Assembly: GCA_030147065.1 (NCBI GenBank)
Contig: JASLAP010000097.1
Span: 1 to 33,214, forward strand
Source of the DNA: Pseudonocardia sp.
GTDB taxonomy: Bacteria; Actinomycetota; Actinomycetes; Mycobacteriales; Pseudonocardiaceae
Length of the DNA: 33,214 bases
Reading direction: 5' to 3'
The notes beneath the pieces were generated by a model that did no database searches, was not told the DNA's origin, and worked only from the letters and a program-made list of their open reading frames with translations. This document shows positions 22,340 to 30,685 of this stretch, in pieces; positions within the stretch are counted from its first letter, which is position 1, and the number at the start of each line of letters is the position of its first letter. The position numbers and the translations under genes are program-made.

Positions 22340-23251
22340 ATGAATCCGACCCGAGCGACCCTCGCCCTCCCGTGGGGGCCGGTCTTCTATCTGGACTGGC
22401 AGCCGAGCGTCGAGCCGCGGTCGACGGTCGTGCTGTTGCACGGGGGCGGCATGGACAGCGCCTTGCTGTCGTGGTCCGAGGTGGGCGCTCGACTGGCCGC
22501 AACCGGTCACCGGGTGGTGGCGCCCGACCATCCCGGCTTCGGCGAGAGCCCGCGCCCGCCCTGGGAGGCCACCCAGGACCGGCTCGTCAGCTACGTCGGA
22601 GAGTTCATCGACGCCGTGGGCCTGGACCGGTACGCCATCGGCGGACTCTCGCTCGGTGGCGGGCTCACGATCGGGCACGTCCTCGCCCGCCCCGAGCGCG
22701 TGACGGGCGCGATGCTGCTCGGCAGCTACGGACTGATGGACCGGCAGAGCGACGGGGCCCTCGCCCTGCCCGCGCACGTCCTGGCCTGGCTGATGTTGCG
22801 CACCGGACTCCTCGGCCTCGCCCAGCAGGCCTACGGGCGGAACAGGCGGATGCTGGTCCACGGCATGCGCCGGATCATCCGCAGTCCTGCGCAGCTCACC
22901 GAGGAACTCCTCGACGACCTGATGGCGGCGGCACAGCGGGACGGCGGCCAGGTCGCCTTCGAGCAGTGGCAGCGCGACCAGTTCCGCTGGAACCGTGCCC
23001 GAACGAACTACACGCCACAGCTCGGACGCTTCACCCGCCCGGCCCTCATCGTCCACGGTGACCGGGACACCGGCGTCCCGGTCGCTCGCGCACGGGCTGC
23101 CGCCGAACGCATCCCCGATGCCGAGCTGCTCGTCGTCCCCGACGCCGGCCACTGGGTTCAGCGCGATCGCCCGGACATCGTGATCCCGACCGTGCTCGAC
23201 TTCCTCGACCGCGTGAACGGAGACCCGGATGCCCCGTCCGCTCATGCCTGA
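22340..23251 (+). CDS. Alpha/beta hydrolase
   Basis: This 303-residue soluble hydrolase has the full catalytic set: an oxyanion-hole HGGG motif (VVLLHGGGMDS), nucleophile elbow GGLSLGGG with Ser near residue 105, an acid in VHGDRDTGVP and a histidine in DAGHWVQ. A lid region of ~90 residues after the elbow is rich in Met, Arg and Leu. It resembles meta-cleavage-product or ester hydrolases, but the substrate cannot be told. ATG at 22340 has GGGAGC 4 nt upstream. Its 3' end overlaps the tetR start by 23 nt, so both are made together. Third-position composition is slightly less extreme than in neighbours (codons such as ttg, aac, agt), which may mean later acquisition. Confidence 0.85.
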   Translation: MNPTRATLALPWGPVFYLDWQPSVEPRSTVVLLHGGGMDSALLSWSEVGARLAATGHRVVAPDHPGFGESPRPPWEATQDRLVSYVGEFIDAVGLDRYAIGGLSLGGGLTIGHVLARPERVTGAMLLGSYGLMDRQSDGALALPAHVLAWLMLRTGLLGLAQQAYGRNRRMLVHGMRRIIRSPAQLTEELLDDLMAAAQRDGGQVAFEQWQRDQFRWNRARTNYTPQLGRFTRPALIVHGDRDTGVPVARARAAAERIPDAELLVVPDAGHWVQRDRPDIVIPTVLDFLDRVNGDPDAPSAHA

Positions 23252-23903
23252 TCGGCGGCGGCGCATCCTCGACGCCGCCGAGGCACTCGTGCTGGAGCGC
23301 GGATTCGACGCGATGAGCATCCAGGGCGTGGCCGACCAGGTCGGCATCGCCAAGGGAGCGGTCTACCGCGAGTTCGCCAGCAAGCGGGAGATCCTCGACG
23401 TCCTGCTCACCCGCTCGATGGAACGGATGGCCCACGCCAGCCGAGCGCTCCTCGGCGGGACGGAGCATCCGTCGCTGAGCAGCGCGTATGCGGTCGGTGT
23501 GCAGGTGCTCCTGGACGACCCGCTCATGACCGCCGCCTTCCTGGACGACCACGGCGTGCTCGGCTCCTACGTCGATGCCGTCCGCGACGACCGGTACCGG
23601 GCGCGGCACCAGTCCACGGTGAGGTGGATCGGAGCGTTGCAGGAGCGAGGAGCGCTGAGCCCTCGGGTGGATGCCGAGTCGCTCGCGCTCGCCCTGTCGA
23701 GCACGACGATCGGCCTGCTCACGGCGGCGAAGCACCTCGGACCGCTGACGAGGGACGACCTGCGCTCGGCCATCGAGACCGTCGCCGTGCTCGTGTCCTC
23801 ACTCGAGACCGGACCTCGGCATGACCGGGACGGCCCGGCCGCGGACCCGGGCGAGCCGCGCCCGCCGCCCCGGAGCCGGCCTCCTCGTCCGGGACCGGGC
23901 TGA
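23229..23903 (+). CDS. TetR-family transcriptional regulator
   Basis: This 224-residue repressor has a TetR DNA-binding helix-turn-helix at residues ~8-55 (RRRRILDAAEALVLERGFDAMSIQGVADQVGIAKGAVYREFASKREIL in sequence segments), with the K-R-E-I-L linker typical of the family. The C-terminal ligand domain is helical, and the last ~25 residues are a Pro/Arg-rich tail. ATG at 23229 has GGAGA 6 nt upstream and overlaps the hydrolase gene. It probably represses its own two-gene operon through the repeat at 22295-22328, with the hydrolase substrate or product as a plausible ligand (inference). Confidence 0.87.
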   Translation: MPRPLMPDRRRRILDAAEALVLERGFDAMSIQGVADQVGIAKGAVYREFASKREILDVLLTRSMERMAHASRALLGGTEHPSLSSAYAVGVQVLLDDPLMTAAFLDDHGVLGSYVDAVRDDRYRARHQSTVRWIGALQERGALSPRVDAESLALALSSTTIGLLTAAKHLGPLTRDDLRSAIETVAVLVSSLETGPRHDRDGPAADPGEPRPPPRSRPPRPGPG

Positions 23904-23914
23904 CCTCGGCGCCG

Positions 23915-25120
23915 TCAGGACCTGCGCTCGAGCAGGGCGACGCACTCCATGTGGTGGGTCATCGGGAAGGCGTCGAACGCGCGCAGGGCGGCCAGGTCGT
24001 AGTCGCGCTCGGCGAACAGGCCGAGGTCGCGAGCCAGGGCGGCGGGGTCACAGGCCACGTGCACCACCCGGTCGGGACCGGCGGCGCACAGGGTGTCGAC
24101 CATCGCCCGGCCCAGGCCCTTGCGCGGCGGGTCGGCGACCACCACGTCGGGCCGCTCGCCGCCCAGCGTGTCGACGACCTGCTCGACCCGGCCGGTCCGC
24201 CAGCGCACCTGGGGCAGGTCGGCCAGCGCCGCCCGGCCGTCGGCCACCGCGGCCCGGGCCGACTCGACCACGACCACCCGCCCGTCCGGCCCCACCTGCC
24301 CGGCGAGCACCGCGGCGAACAGCCCGACGCCGCCGTAGAGGTCCCAGGCCGTGCCGCCGACCGGCGCCGCGGCCCACTCCCCCACGACGGTTGCCAGGGT
24401 GTCCGGCAGGGCCGGGTGCACCTGCCAGAACACCCCCGGGCTCAGCACCCACTCCCGCCCGGCGGCCCGCTGCAGCACCGGGCCGTCACCGGCGTGCACC
24501 CGCCCGTCGGCGTCCACCGCGACCTCGACCTCGGTGCCCGGCGCGAACTCCCGCTCCAGCACCGGAGGCAACGTCCCGGACGGCGTCAGCGGGCAGTCCG
24601 CGATCGGCAGCACGTCGTGGCTGCGGTGCGCGCGCAGGCCGGGGCGACCCAGGTCGTCCACGGCCAGCCGCACCCGGTGCCGCCAGCCCAGCGGCCCGCC
24701 GGGCAGCTCCTCGACCTCGACCTCGCGCTGGATCCCGGCCAGCCGGCGCAGCTGCTCGGCCAGCACCGCGGCCTTGAGCGCCCGCTGCGCCCCCGGCTCG
24801 ACGTGCTGGAAGTCGCAACCGCCGCAACCACCGGCCCGCGCCCACTCGCAGGGCGCGTCCACCCGGTCCGGCGAGGGCACCAGCACCGCGACGGCGTCGG
24901 CGCGGCAGAACCCGCCCCCGCCGTCCTCGTCGACGACGACCCGGACCCGCTCGCCGGGCAGCGCGTGCCGGACGAACACCACCCGGCCCTCGTGCCGGGC
25001 CACGCAGTGCCCGCCGTGGGCCACCGGCCCGACGTCCAGGTCGAGCACCCGGTCGGTCCAGTCCGGCCGGTCCGCGGTGTCGACCGGCGGCGTCGATGAT
25101 CCGCCCGCACGCTCGCTCAT
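23915..25120 (-). CDS. Uracil-C5 RNA methyltransferase, RlmD/TrmA class with TRAM domain
   Basis: This 401-residue enzyme transfers methyl from SAM to C5 of a uridine in rRNA or tRNA. An N-terminal TRAM RNA-binding domain (residues ~25-85) is followed by Fe-S cysteines in CEWARAGGCGGC and IADCPLT. The methyltransferase part has FWQVHP, WDLYGGVGLFAAVLAG (motif I), VVADPPRKGLG (motif IV), nucleophile Cys in VHVACDPAALARDL and the catalytic Glu in HMECVALLERRS. It corresponds by content and position to mycobacterial Rv2689c. The ATG at 25120 overlaps the stop of the permease gene upstream by ATGA, so the two are coupled. Target position in RNA cannot be told. Confidence 0.9.
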   Translation of the reverse strand: MSERAGGSSTPPVDTADRPDWTDRVLDLDVGPVAHGGHCVARHEGRVVFVRHALPGERVRVVVDEDGGGGFCRADAVAVLVPSPDRVDAPCEWARAGGCGGCDFQHVEPGAQRALKAAVLAEQLRRLAGIQREVEVEELPGGPLGWRHRVRLAVDDLGRPGLRAHRSHDVLPIADCPLTPSGTLPPVLEREFAPGTEVEVAVDADGRVHAGDGPVLQRAAGREWVLSPGVFWQVHPALPDTLATVVGEWAAAPVGGTAWDLYGGVGLFAAVLAGQVGPDGRVVVVESARAAVADGRAALADLPQVRWRTGRVEQVVDTLGGERPDVVVADPPRKGLGRAMVDTLCAAGPDRVVHVACDPAALARDLGLFAERDYDLAALRAFDAFPMTHHMECVALLERRS

Positions 25121-27162
25121 CGGCGCACCGGTCCGGCCGGCGACGGCGCGGCCGGGGCGTCGCCGCCCTGGGCCGCGGTCGTGTCGTAGCCGCGGCGGCT
25201 GGCCCCGGGCGGGGTCTGCGGGCGCTGGCTGGCCAGCCGCGCCGAGGAGGCCAGCTGCCAGGGCACGCTGGTCACCATCACCCCGGGCTGGAACAGCAGC
25301 CGGCCCTTGAGCCGCAGCGCGCTCTGGTTGTGCAGGATCTGCTCCCACCAGTGCCCGACCACGTACTCCGGGATGAACACGGTGACCACGTCGCGCGGGT
25401 TGTCGCTGCGCATCCGCTTCACGTAGTCGAGCACCGGCTTGGTGATCTCCCGGTAGGGCGACTCGATGACCTTCAGCGCGACCGGCAGCCGGCGCCGGTC
25501 CCAGTCGCGCATCAGCTTCTTGGTGTCCGCGTCGTCGACGTTGACGGTGACCGCCTCCAGGACGTCCGGGCGGGTGGCGCGGGCGTAGGCCACCGCCCGC
25601 AGGGTCGGTTTGTGCAGGGTGGAGACCAGCACGATGGCATGGTTGCGCGAGGGCAGCACGCCGTCGCTCTCGCCGGCGACCAGTTCGGCCGAGACCCGGT
25701 CGTAGTGCCGCCGGATGGCCTCCATGAGCAAGTAGAACACCGCCATCGCGGCGATCGCGATCCAGGCGCCCCGGGTGAACTTGGTGATCAGCACGATCAC
25801 CAGCACCACTCCGGTCATCACCGCGCCGAAGCCGTTGATGGCCTGCGAGCGGCGCATCCGGGCGCGCGCCTGCGGGTCGGTCTCGGCGGCCAGCAGCCGC
25901 TGCCAGTGCCGCAGCATCCCGGTCTGGCTCAGGGTGAACGAGGTGAACACCCCGACGGTGTAGAGCGCGATCAGCCGGGTGACCTCGGCCTGGAAGCCGA
26001 CCACCAGCACGATCGCGATCCCGGCCAGGGTCAGGATGCCGTTGGAGAAGGCCAGCCGGTCGCCGCGGGTGTGCAGCTGGCGGGGCAGGTAGCGGTCCTG
26101 GGACAGGATCGAGCCCAGCACCGGGAAGCCGTTGTAGGCGGTGTTGGCGGCCAGCACGAGTATCAGCGCGGTCACCACGACGACCAGGTAGAACCCGATC
26201 CGGAAGTCCTCGAACACGGCGGCGGCGAGCTGGGCGACCAGGGTCTGCTGGACGTAGCCCGACGGGGCCCCGACGATCTGGGTGGCCGGCGACTCGACGA
26301 TCTTGGCGTCGGTCAGCAGGGCCAGCGCCACCAGCCCGGAGAACATCGCCACCGAGATGATCCCGAGCAGCAGCAGGGTGGACGCGGCGTTGCGCGACTT
26401 GGGCTTGCGGAACGCCGGCACCCCGTTGCTGATCGCCTCCACCCCGGTCAGCGCCGCGCAGCCCTGGGTGAACGAGCGCAGCACCAGCAGGGCCAGCGCC
26501 AGCCCGGTCAGCGCGTCGCCCTCGGCCACGATCTGCAGGTCGGCGCTGGGCGCCCGGACGTCGTCTCCGAGCAGCAGGATCCGGGTCAGCCCCCAGACGA
26601 TCATCGTGCCGAGCCCGGCCATGAACGCGTAGGTCGGGATGGCGAAGGCCACGCCCGACTCCCGGATGCCGCGCAGGTTGACCGCGGTCAGCAGGACGAT
26701 CGCCAGCACCGCGAACTGCACCTTGTGCTCGGCGACGTACGGGATCAGCGCGCCGACGTTCGCCGCCGCCGCCGAGATCGACACGGCCACGGTGAGCGTG
26801 TAGTCCACCAGCAGCGCGCTGGCCACGGTCAGGCCGGCGCGGCGGCCCAGGTTGACCGTCGCCACCTCGTAGTCGCCGCCGCCCGAGGGGTAGGCGTGCA
26901 CGTTCTGCCGGTAGCTGGTCACCACCGTCAGCAGCACGACGACCACCGCGGCACCCACCCACGGGGAGAAGGCGTAGGCGGTCAGACCGGCGATCGACAG
27001 GGTCAGGAAGATCTCCTCCGGGGCGTAGGCCACCGAGGACATCGCGTCCGACGCGAAGACGGGCAGTGCCACCCGCTTGCGCAGGAAGGTGCGGGAGAGA
27101 CGGTCGCTGCGCTGCGGCCGCCCGACGAGGACGCGCTTCACGGCGACGCCGAGCTTGGACAC
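25117..27162 (-). CDS. APC-superfamily permease, KimA-like potassium transporter
   Basis: This 681-residue membrane protein has about twelve hydrophobic segments (residues ~45-480) and a soluble C-terminal region of ~180 residues. Early motifs LPVFASDAMSSVAYAPEEI and AYPSGGGDYEVA, then LRSFTQGCAALTGVEAISNGVPAF, match the KimA/YdaO-type APC group, several members of which take up K+. The cytoplasmic tail (HAIVLVSTLHKPTLRAVAYARA, DVVTVFIPEYVVGHWWEQILHNQSALRLKG) has a UspA-like look. It is the counterpart of mycobacterial Rv2690c and faces ceoB-ceoC. GTG at 27162 has TAGGCT 6 nt upstream, pointing to a leaderless mRNA. Confidence 0.88.
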   Translation of the reverse strand: MSKLGVAVKRVLVGRPQRSDRLSRTFLRKRVALPVFASDAMSSVAYAPEEIFLTLSIAGLTAYAFSPWVGAAVVVVLLTVVTSYRQNVHAYPSGGGDYEVATVNLGRRAGLTVASALLVDYTLTVAVSISAAAANVGALIPYVAEHKVQFAVLAIVLLTAVNLRGIRESGVAFAIPTYAFMAGLGTMIVWGLTRILLLGDDVRAPSADLQIVAEGDALTGLALALLVLRSFTQGCAALTGVEAISNGVPAFRKPKSRNAASTLLLLGIISVAMFSGLVALALLTDAKIVESPATQIVGAPSGYVQQTLVAQLAAAVFEDFRIGFYLVVVVTALILVLAANTAYNGFPVLGSILSQDRYLPRQLHTRGDRLAFSNGILTLAGIAIVLVVGFQAEVTRLIALYTVGVFTSFTLSQTGMLRHWQRLLAAETDPQARARMRRSQAINGFGAVMTGVVLVIVLITKFTRGAWIAIAAMAVFYLLMEAIRRHYDRVSAELVAGESDGVLPSRNHAIVLVSTLHKPTLRAVAYARATRPDVLEAVTVNVDDADTKKLMRDWDRRRLPVALKVIESPYREITKPVLDYVKRMRSDNPRDVVTVFIPEYVVGHWWEQILHNQSALRLKGRLLFQPGVMVTSVPWQLASSARLASQRPQTPPGASRRGYDTTAAQGGDAPAAPSPAGPVRR

Positions 27163-27168
27163 CCGCGC

Positions 27169-27174
27169 AGCCTA
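27169..27174 (-). promoter_or_regulatory. -10 element of a leaderless promoter (APC permease)
   Basis: TAGGCT on the minus strand ends 6 nt before the GTG at 27162; nothing like a ribosome site lies between. Confidence 0.5.
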
Positions 27175-27202
27175 TGCCGTGCCCCGCCGCGCGACGCGCT
27201 AG

Positions 27203-27217
27203 CGTTCCCGGGGAACG
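27203..27217 (+). promoter_or_regulatory. Palindrome at the ceoB promoter
   Basis: CGTTCC-CGG-GGAACG is a perfect 6-3-6 palindrome in the 67-nt divergent gap. It overlaps a -10-like TAGCGT (27200-27205) and precedes the GGGAGG ribosome site of ceoB. It may be an operator; no regulator is identified. Confidence 0.3.
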
Positions 27218-27229
27218 GGGAGGTCAGCG

Positions 27230-27892
27230 TTGTACGTCGTGATCATGGGTTGCGGCCGGGTGGGGTCGTCGCTCACCGCCGGCCTGGAGCGACTCGGCCA
27301 CGAGGTGGCGGTGATCGACAAGGACCCGCAGGCGTTCCGCCGGTTGGGCACCGACTTCACCGGGCGCCAGGTCGTGGGCCAGGGCTACCACCGCGAGGTG
27401 CTGATCGAGGCCGGGGTGGAGCGGGCGGAGGCGTTCGCCGCGGTGTCCAGCGGGGACAACTCCAACATCATCGCCGCCCGGGTGGCCCGGGAGACCTTCG
27501 GCGTCGAGCGGGTGGTCGCCCGGATCTACGACGCCAAGCGGGCCGCGGTCTACGAGCGCCTCGGCATCCCCACCGTGGCCACCGTGCCGTGGAGCACCGA
27601 CCGGCTGATGCGGATGGTGCTGCCCGACGGGGTGGCCTCGGCCTGGCGCGAGCCGACCGGGACGGTGGCGATCCTGCCGCTGCCGGTGCACGAGGACTGG
27701 GTCGGCCGGCCGATCCGCGAGCTGGAGCGGGCCACCGGCTCCCGGGTGGCGTTCATCGTCCGGTTCGGCACCGGGGTGCTGCCCGGGCCGGACACCTCGG
27801 TGCAGGCCGAGGACACCGTCTACGTGGCCGCGGTGACCGGCACGGTCAGCGACGTGACCACCGCGGCCGCCGCCCCGCCGCAGGAGGGCTGA
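27230..27892 (+). CDS. ceoB: TrkA-type potassium channel NAD-binding subunit (CeoB)
   Basis: This 220-residue cytoplasmic subunit has a TrkA-N (RCK) Rossmann domain at residues 1-125 and a TrkA-C domain at ~135-215. VVIMGCGRVGSSLTAGL is the glycine-rich loop and AVIDKDPQAFRRL carries the acidic residue that binds the adenosine ribose. Such subunits gate K+ channels or transporters in response to nucleotides. The start is TTG at 27230 with GGGAGG 6-7 nt before it. It is followed after one base by a second TrkA-type gene, exactly as Rv2691-Rv2692 (ceoB-ceoC) in mycobacteria, and is divergent from the KimA-like permease it may control. Confidence 0.9.
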   Translation: MYVVIMGCGRVGSSLTAGLERLGHEVAVIDKDPQAFRRLGTDFTGRQVVGQGYHREVLIEAGVERAEAFAAVSSGDNSNIIAARVARETFGVERVVARIYDAKRAAVYERLGIPTVATVPWSTDRLMRMVLPDGVASAWREPTGTVAILPLPVHEDWVGRPIRELERATGSRVAFIVRFGTGVLPGPDTSVQAEDTVYVAAVTGTVSDVTTAAAAPPQEG

Positions 27893-27893
27893 G

Positions 27894-28550
27894 ATGCGCG
27901 TCGCCATCGCCGGGGCCGGGGCCGTCGGCCGCTCGATCGCGCTGGAACTGGTGGAGAACCGCCACCAGGTCATGCTGATCGAGCGCGACCTCGACCAGAT
28001 CGAGCCCGAGGCCGTCGAGCAGGCCGAGTGGGTGCACGCCGACGCCTGCGAGCTGGCCTCGCTGGAGGAGACCGGGCTGGAGAGCTGCGAGGTGGTCATC
28101 GCGGCCACCGGCGACGACAAGGTCAACCTGGTGGTGTCGCTGCTGGCCAAGACGGAGTTCGCGGTCCGCCGGGTGGTGGCCCGGGTGAACGACCCGCGCA
28201 ACGAGTGGCTGTTCAACAGCAACTGGGGCGTCGACGTCGCGGTGTCCACCCCGCGGCTGCTCGCCGCGCTGGTCGAGGAGGCCGTCGCGGTCGGCGACCT
28301 GGTCCGGCTGATGACCTTCCGGCAGGGCCAGGCCAACCTGGTCGAGGTCACCCTGACCCAGGACACCCCGCTGGCCGGCAAGCCGGTGCGCTCGCTCAAG
28401 CTGCCCCGCGACTCGACGCTGGTGGCGATCCTGCGCGGCGGGCGGGTGATCGCCCCGCAGGCCGACGACGGCCTGGAGCCCGGCGACGAGCTGCTGTTCG
28501 TGGCCACCTCGGCGGTCGAGGAGGAGATCCGCGCCGCGCTGGGCTACTGA
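27894..28550 (+). CDS. ceoC: TrkA-type potassium channel NAD-binding subunit (CeoC)
   Basis: This 218-residue paralogue of CeoB also has a TrkA-N domain (RVAIAGAGAVGRSIALELVE, then VMLIERDLDQIE) and a TrkA-C domain after residue ~135 (LVEVTLTQDTPLAGKPVRSL, LEPGDELLFVATSA). It starts one base after the CeoB stop, with GAGG 9 nt upstream, so both subunits are made in equal amounts and may form mixed rings. Its last 7 nt overlap the end of the convergent GGDEF-EAL gene, with no terminator in between. Confidence 0.9.
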   Translation: MRVAIAGAGAVGRSIALELVENRHQVMLIERDLDQIEPEAVEQAEWVHADACELASLEETGLESCEVVIAATGDDKVNLVVSLLAKTEFAVRRVVARVNDPRNEWLFNSNWGVDVAVSTPRLLAALVEEAVAVGDLVRLMTFRQGQANLVEVTLTQDTPLAGKPVRSLKLPRDSTLVAILRGGRVIAPQADDGLEPGDELLFVATSAVEEEIRAALGY

Positions 28551-30685
28551 GCCGGGGCCCCGTCGACCGGGTCGGGCCGGTCCGCGCCCCACCGGGTCCG
28601 GTCCAGCAGCGCGGGCACCTCGTCCGCCGGCACCGCCCGGGCGAAGTACCAGCCCTGCCCGGTGTCGCAGCCCAGTCCGCGCAGCCGGTCGAGCTGGGCC
28701 GCGGTCTCCACCGACTCGGCGGTGACCGACAGCCCCAGCCCGGCGGCCAGCTGGATCACCGCGGCGAGCACCCGGGTGTCGACCTCGTCGGCCTCGCCGG
28801 AGCGGGTGGTGAGCAGCCCGTCCTGGAGCCGGGCGCCGGTGACGAACGGGCCGGCCAGCTTGAGCGTGTGCACCGGCAGGTGCCGCAGGTAGGCCAGGTT
28901 CGAGTAGCCGGTGCCGAAGTCGTCGATGGCGATCCGCACGCCCATCGCAGCCAGCGAGCGCAGCGCGCCCAGGGTCTCCCCGGTGGAGCCCATCAGGTCG
29001 CTCTCGGTCAGTTCGAGCTGCAGCAGCTCGGCGCGCCAGCCGGTCTCGGCGAGGATCCGGCCCACCTGGGCGGCGATGTCCGGCTCGCGGACCTGGCGGG
29101 CGGCCAGGTTGACGCTCACCAGCAACGGCCGGTCCGGGGCCGCTGCGGCCCAGGACGCCCCGGCCCGGCAGGCCGCAGTGAGCACCGCCCGGCCCAGCGG
29201 CACGATCAGCCCGGTGCGCTCGGCCAGCGGGACGAACTCGTCGGGCCCGAGCCGCCGCCCGCCGGGCAGCTCCCAGCGCACCAGCGCCTCGACCCCGATC
29301 ATCCGCTGGTCGCTCAGCCGCACCAGCGGCTGGTACTCGACCACGAACTCGCCGCGCTCGAGCGCCTCGGGCATCCGCGCGGACAGCGCGAACCGGTTCA
29401 CGTCGTCGCGGTGGCGCTCGGCGTCGAACAGCGCGTAGCGGTCCGGGCCGTCGGCCTTCGCCCAGTACATCGTGGTGTCCGCGGCCTTCATCAGCTCCGC
29501 CGCGGTGGTCGGGCCGCCCTCGTGGCGGACCACCCCGAGGCTGGCCGAGATCACCACCTCGCGCCCGCCGACCGGCACCGGTTCCCGGACCACGGCCAGC
29601 GCCTCGGCGGCCACCCCCTCCAGCGCGTCCGGCTGCGGGCCGGCCACCAGCACCACGAACTCGTCGCCGCCCATCCGGGCGACCAGGTGCCCGTGCCCGC
29701 CCAGCCCGGCGTCCAGCCGCTGGGCCACGGTGCGCAGCAGGGCGTCCCCGACGTCGTGGCCCAGGGTGTCGTTGACCGCCTTGAACCCGTCGAGGTCCAG
29801 GTAGCACAGCCCGATCGGGCCGCCCGCGGCCAGCGCCGCCTCCAGCCGCTCGAAGAACATCGTCCGGTTGGGCAGCCCGGTCAGCGGGTCGTGGGTCGCC
29901 TGGTGCTGCAGCCGGTCCTGCAGCCGGCGCCGCTCGGTGATGTCGTGCATCATCGCCACCACGAAGCGGGAGCTGCCGTGCGGGTCGTCGACCAGCGAGA
30001 TCACCAGGTCGGTGAGCACGGTGGTGCCGTCGGCGCGGAAGTACGGCTTCTCCACGCGCAGGTGGTCGAGCGCGCCGGTCATCAGCTCCTTGGTCCGGTC
30101 CCACAGCCCCGGCGCGTCGTCCGGGTGCACGAACTCCCAGAACTGGCGCCCGACCAGGTCCCCGGGCCCGCACCGGAGCATGTCGCACAGCGCCCGGTTG
30201 ACCTCCAGGATCTCCCCGCCCACCCGGCAGACCGTGATCCCGATGACCGCGACGTCGAAGACCGCCTCGAACCGGGCCTCGGCCGCCGACCGGGCGGCCA
30301 TCGCCGCGTTCATGATCTGCTGCTGCTCGTCGCGGGTGCGGTCGCGCAGCGCCTCGGCGTAGCCCGCGGCGACGGCGCCGAGCAGCGGGACGACCCGCTC
30401 CGCCCCGGCCGGTCCGAGCTGCTCCCCGAGCACGGTCAGCGTGCCCCGCACCGCCGCGGGCTCGGTCAGGTGCGCGGCGACCAGCCGCGCGCCCAGCCGG
30501 TGCAGCGCCGCCGCGTCGGGCCGGTCGGCGCCGACGGCGTCGAGCACCTCCCGGGACAGCTCGCGCAGCAGCGCCAGCAGGGCGGGCTGGCTGGTGGACA
30601 CCCGGCTGGACCGGGCCACCTCGGTCTGCCAGCCGCGAGCCAGTTGCTCGACGGTCGGCAGGGTCGGCCGGTGCGGGCCGGTCAA
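28544..30685 (-). CDS. PAS-GGDEF-EAL cyclic-di-GMP cyclase/phosphodiesterase
   Basis: This 713-residue soluble signalling protein has an N-terminal helical region (1-130), one PAS domain (~137-257, FDVAVIGITVCRVGGEILEVN to MHDITERR), a GGDEF domain (~265-420) and an EAL domain (~440-700). The cyclase site is intact (YLDLDGFKAVND, ARMGGDEFVVLV) and lacks an RxxD product-inhibition site. The phosphodiesterase site shows EALVRW, SVNLAARQ, LELTESDLM, DDFGTGYSN, ESVETAAQL and DTGQGWYFA; only the usual LKID is changed to LKLA. Either activity could dominate. The TTG start at 30685 overlaps the stop of the methyltransferase gene as TTGA, so translation is coupled; a longer open frame upstream is a shadow. 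There are no membrane segments. Confidence 0.9.
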   Translation of the reverse strand: MTGPHRPTLPTVEQLARGWQTEVARSSRVSTSQPALLALLRELSREVLDAVGADRPDAAALHRLGARLVAAHLTEPAAVRGTLTVLGEQLGPAGAERVVPLLGAVAAGYAEALRDRTRDEQQQIMNAAMAARSAAEARFEAVFDVAVIGITVCRVGGEILEVNRALCDMLRCGPGDLVGRQFWEFVHPDDAPGLWDRTKELMTGALDHLRVEKPYFRADGTTVLTDLVISLVDDPHGSSRFVVAMMHDITERRRLQDRLQHQATHDPLTGLPNRTMFFERLEAALAAGGPIGLCYLDLDGFKAVNDTLGHDVGDALLRTVAQRLDAGLGGHGHLVARMGGDEFVVLVAGPQPDALEGVAAEALAVVREPVPVGGREVVISASLGVVRHEGGPTTAAELMKAADTTMYWAKADGPDRYALFDAERHRDDVNRFALSARMPEALERGEFVVEYQPLVRLSDQRMIGVEALVRWELPGGRRLGPDEFVPLAERTGLIVPLGRAVLTAACRAGASWAAAAPDRPLLVSVNLAARQVREPDIAAQVGRILAETGWRAELLQLELTESDLMGSTGETLGALRSLAAMGVRIAIDDFGTGYSNLAYLRHLPVHTLKLAGPFVTGARLQDGLLTTRSGEADEVDTRVLAAVIQLAAGLGLSVTAESVETAAQLDRLRGLGCDTGQGWYFARAVPADEVPALLDRTRWGADRPDPVDGAPAQ

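Noticed and set aside
23900..23918. Hairpin between convergent tetR and RNA methyltransferase genes
   Set aside because: Only five base pairs (CTGAC/GTCAG) that include the stop codons; too weak to call a terminator.
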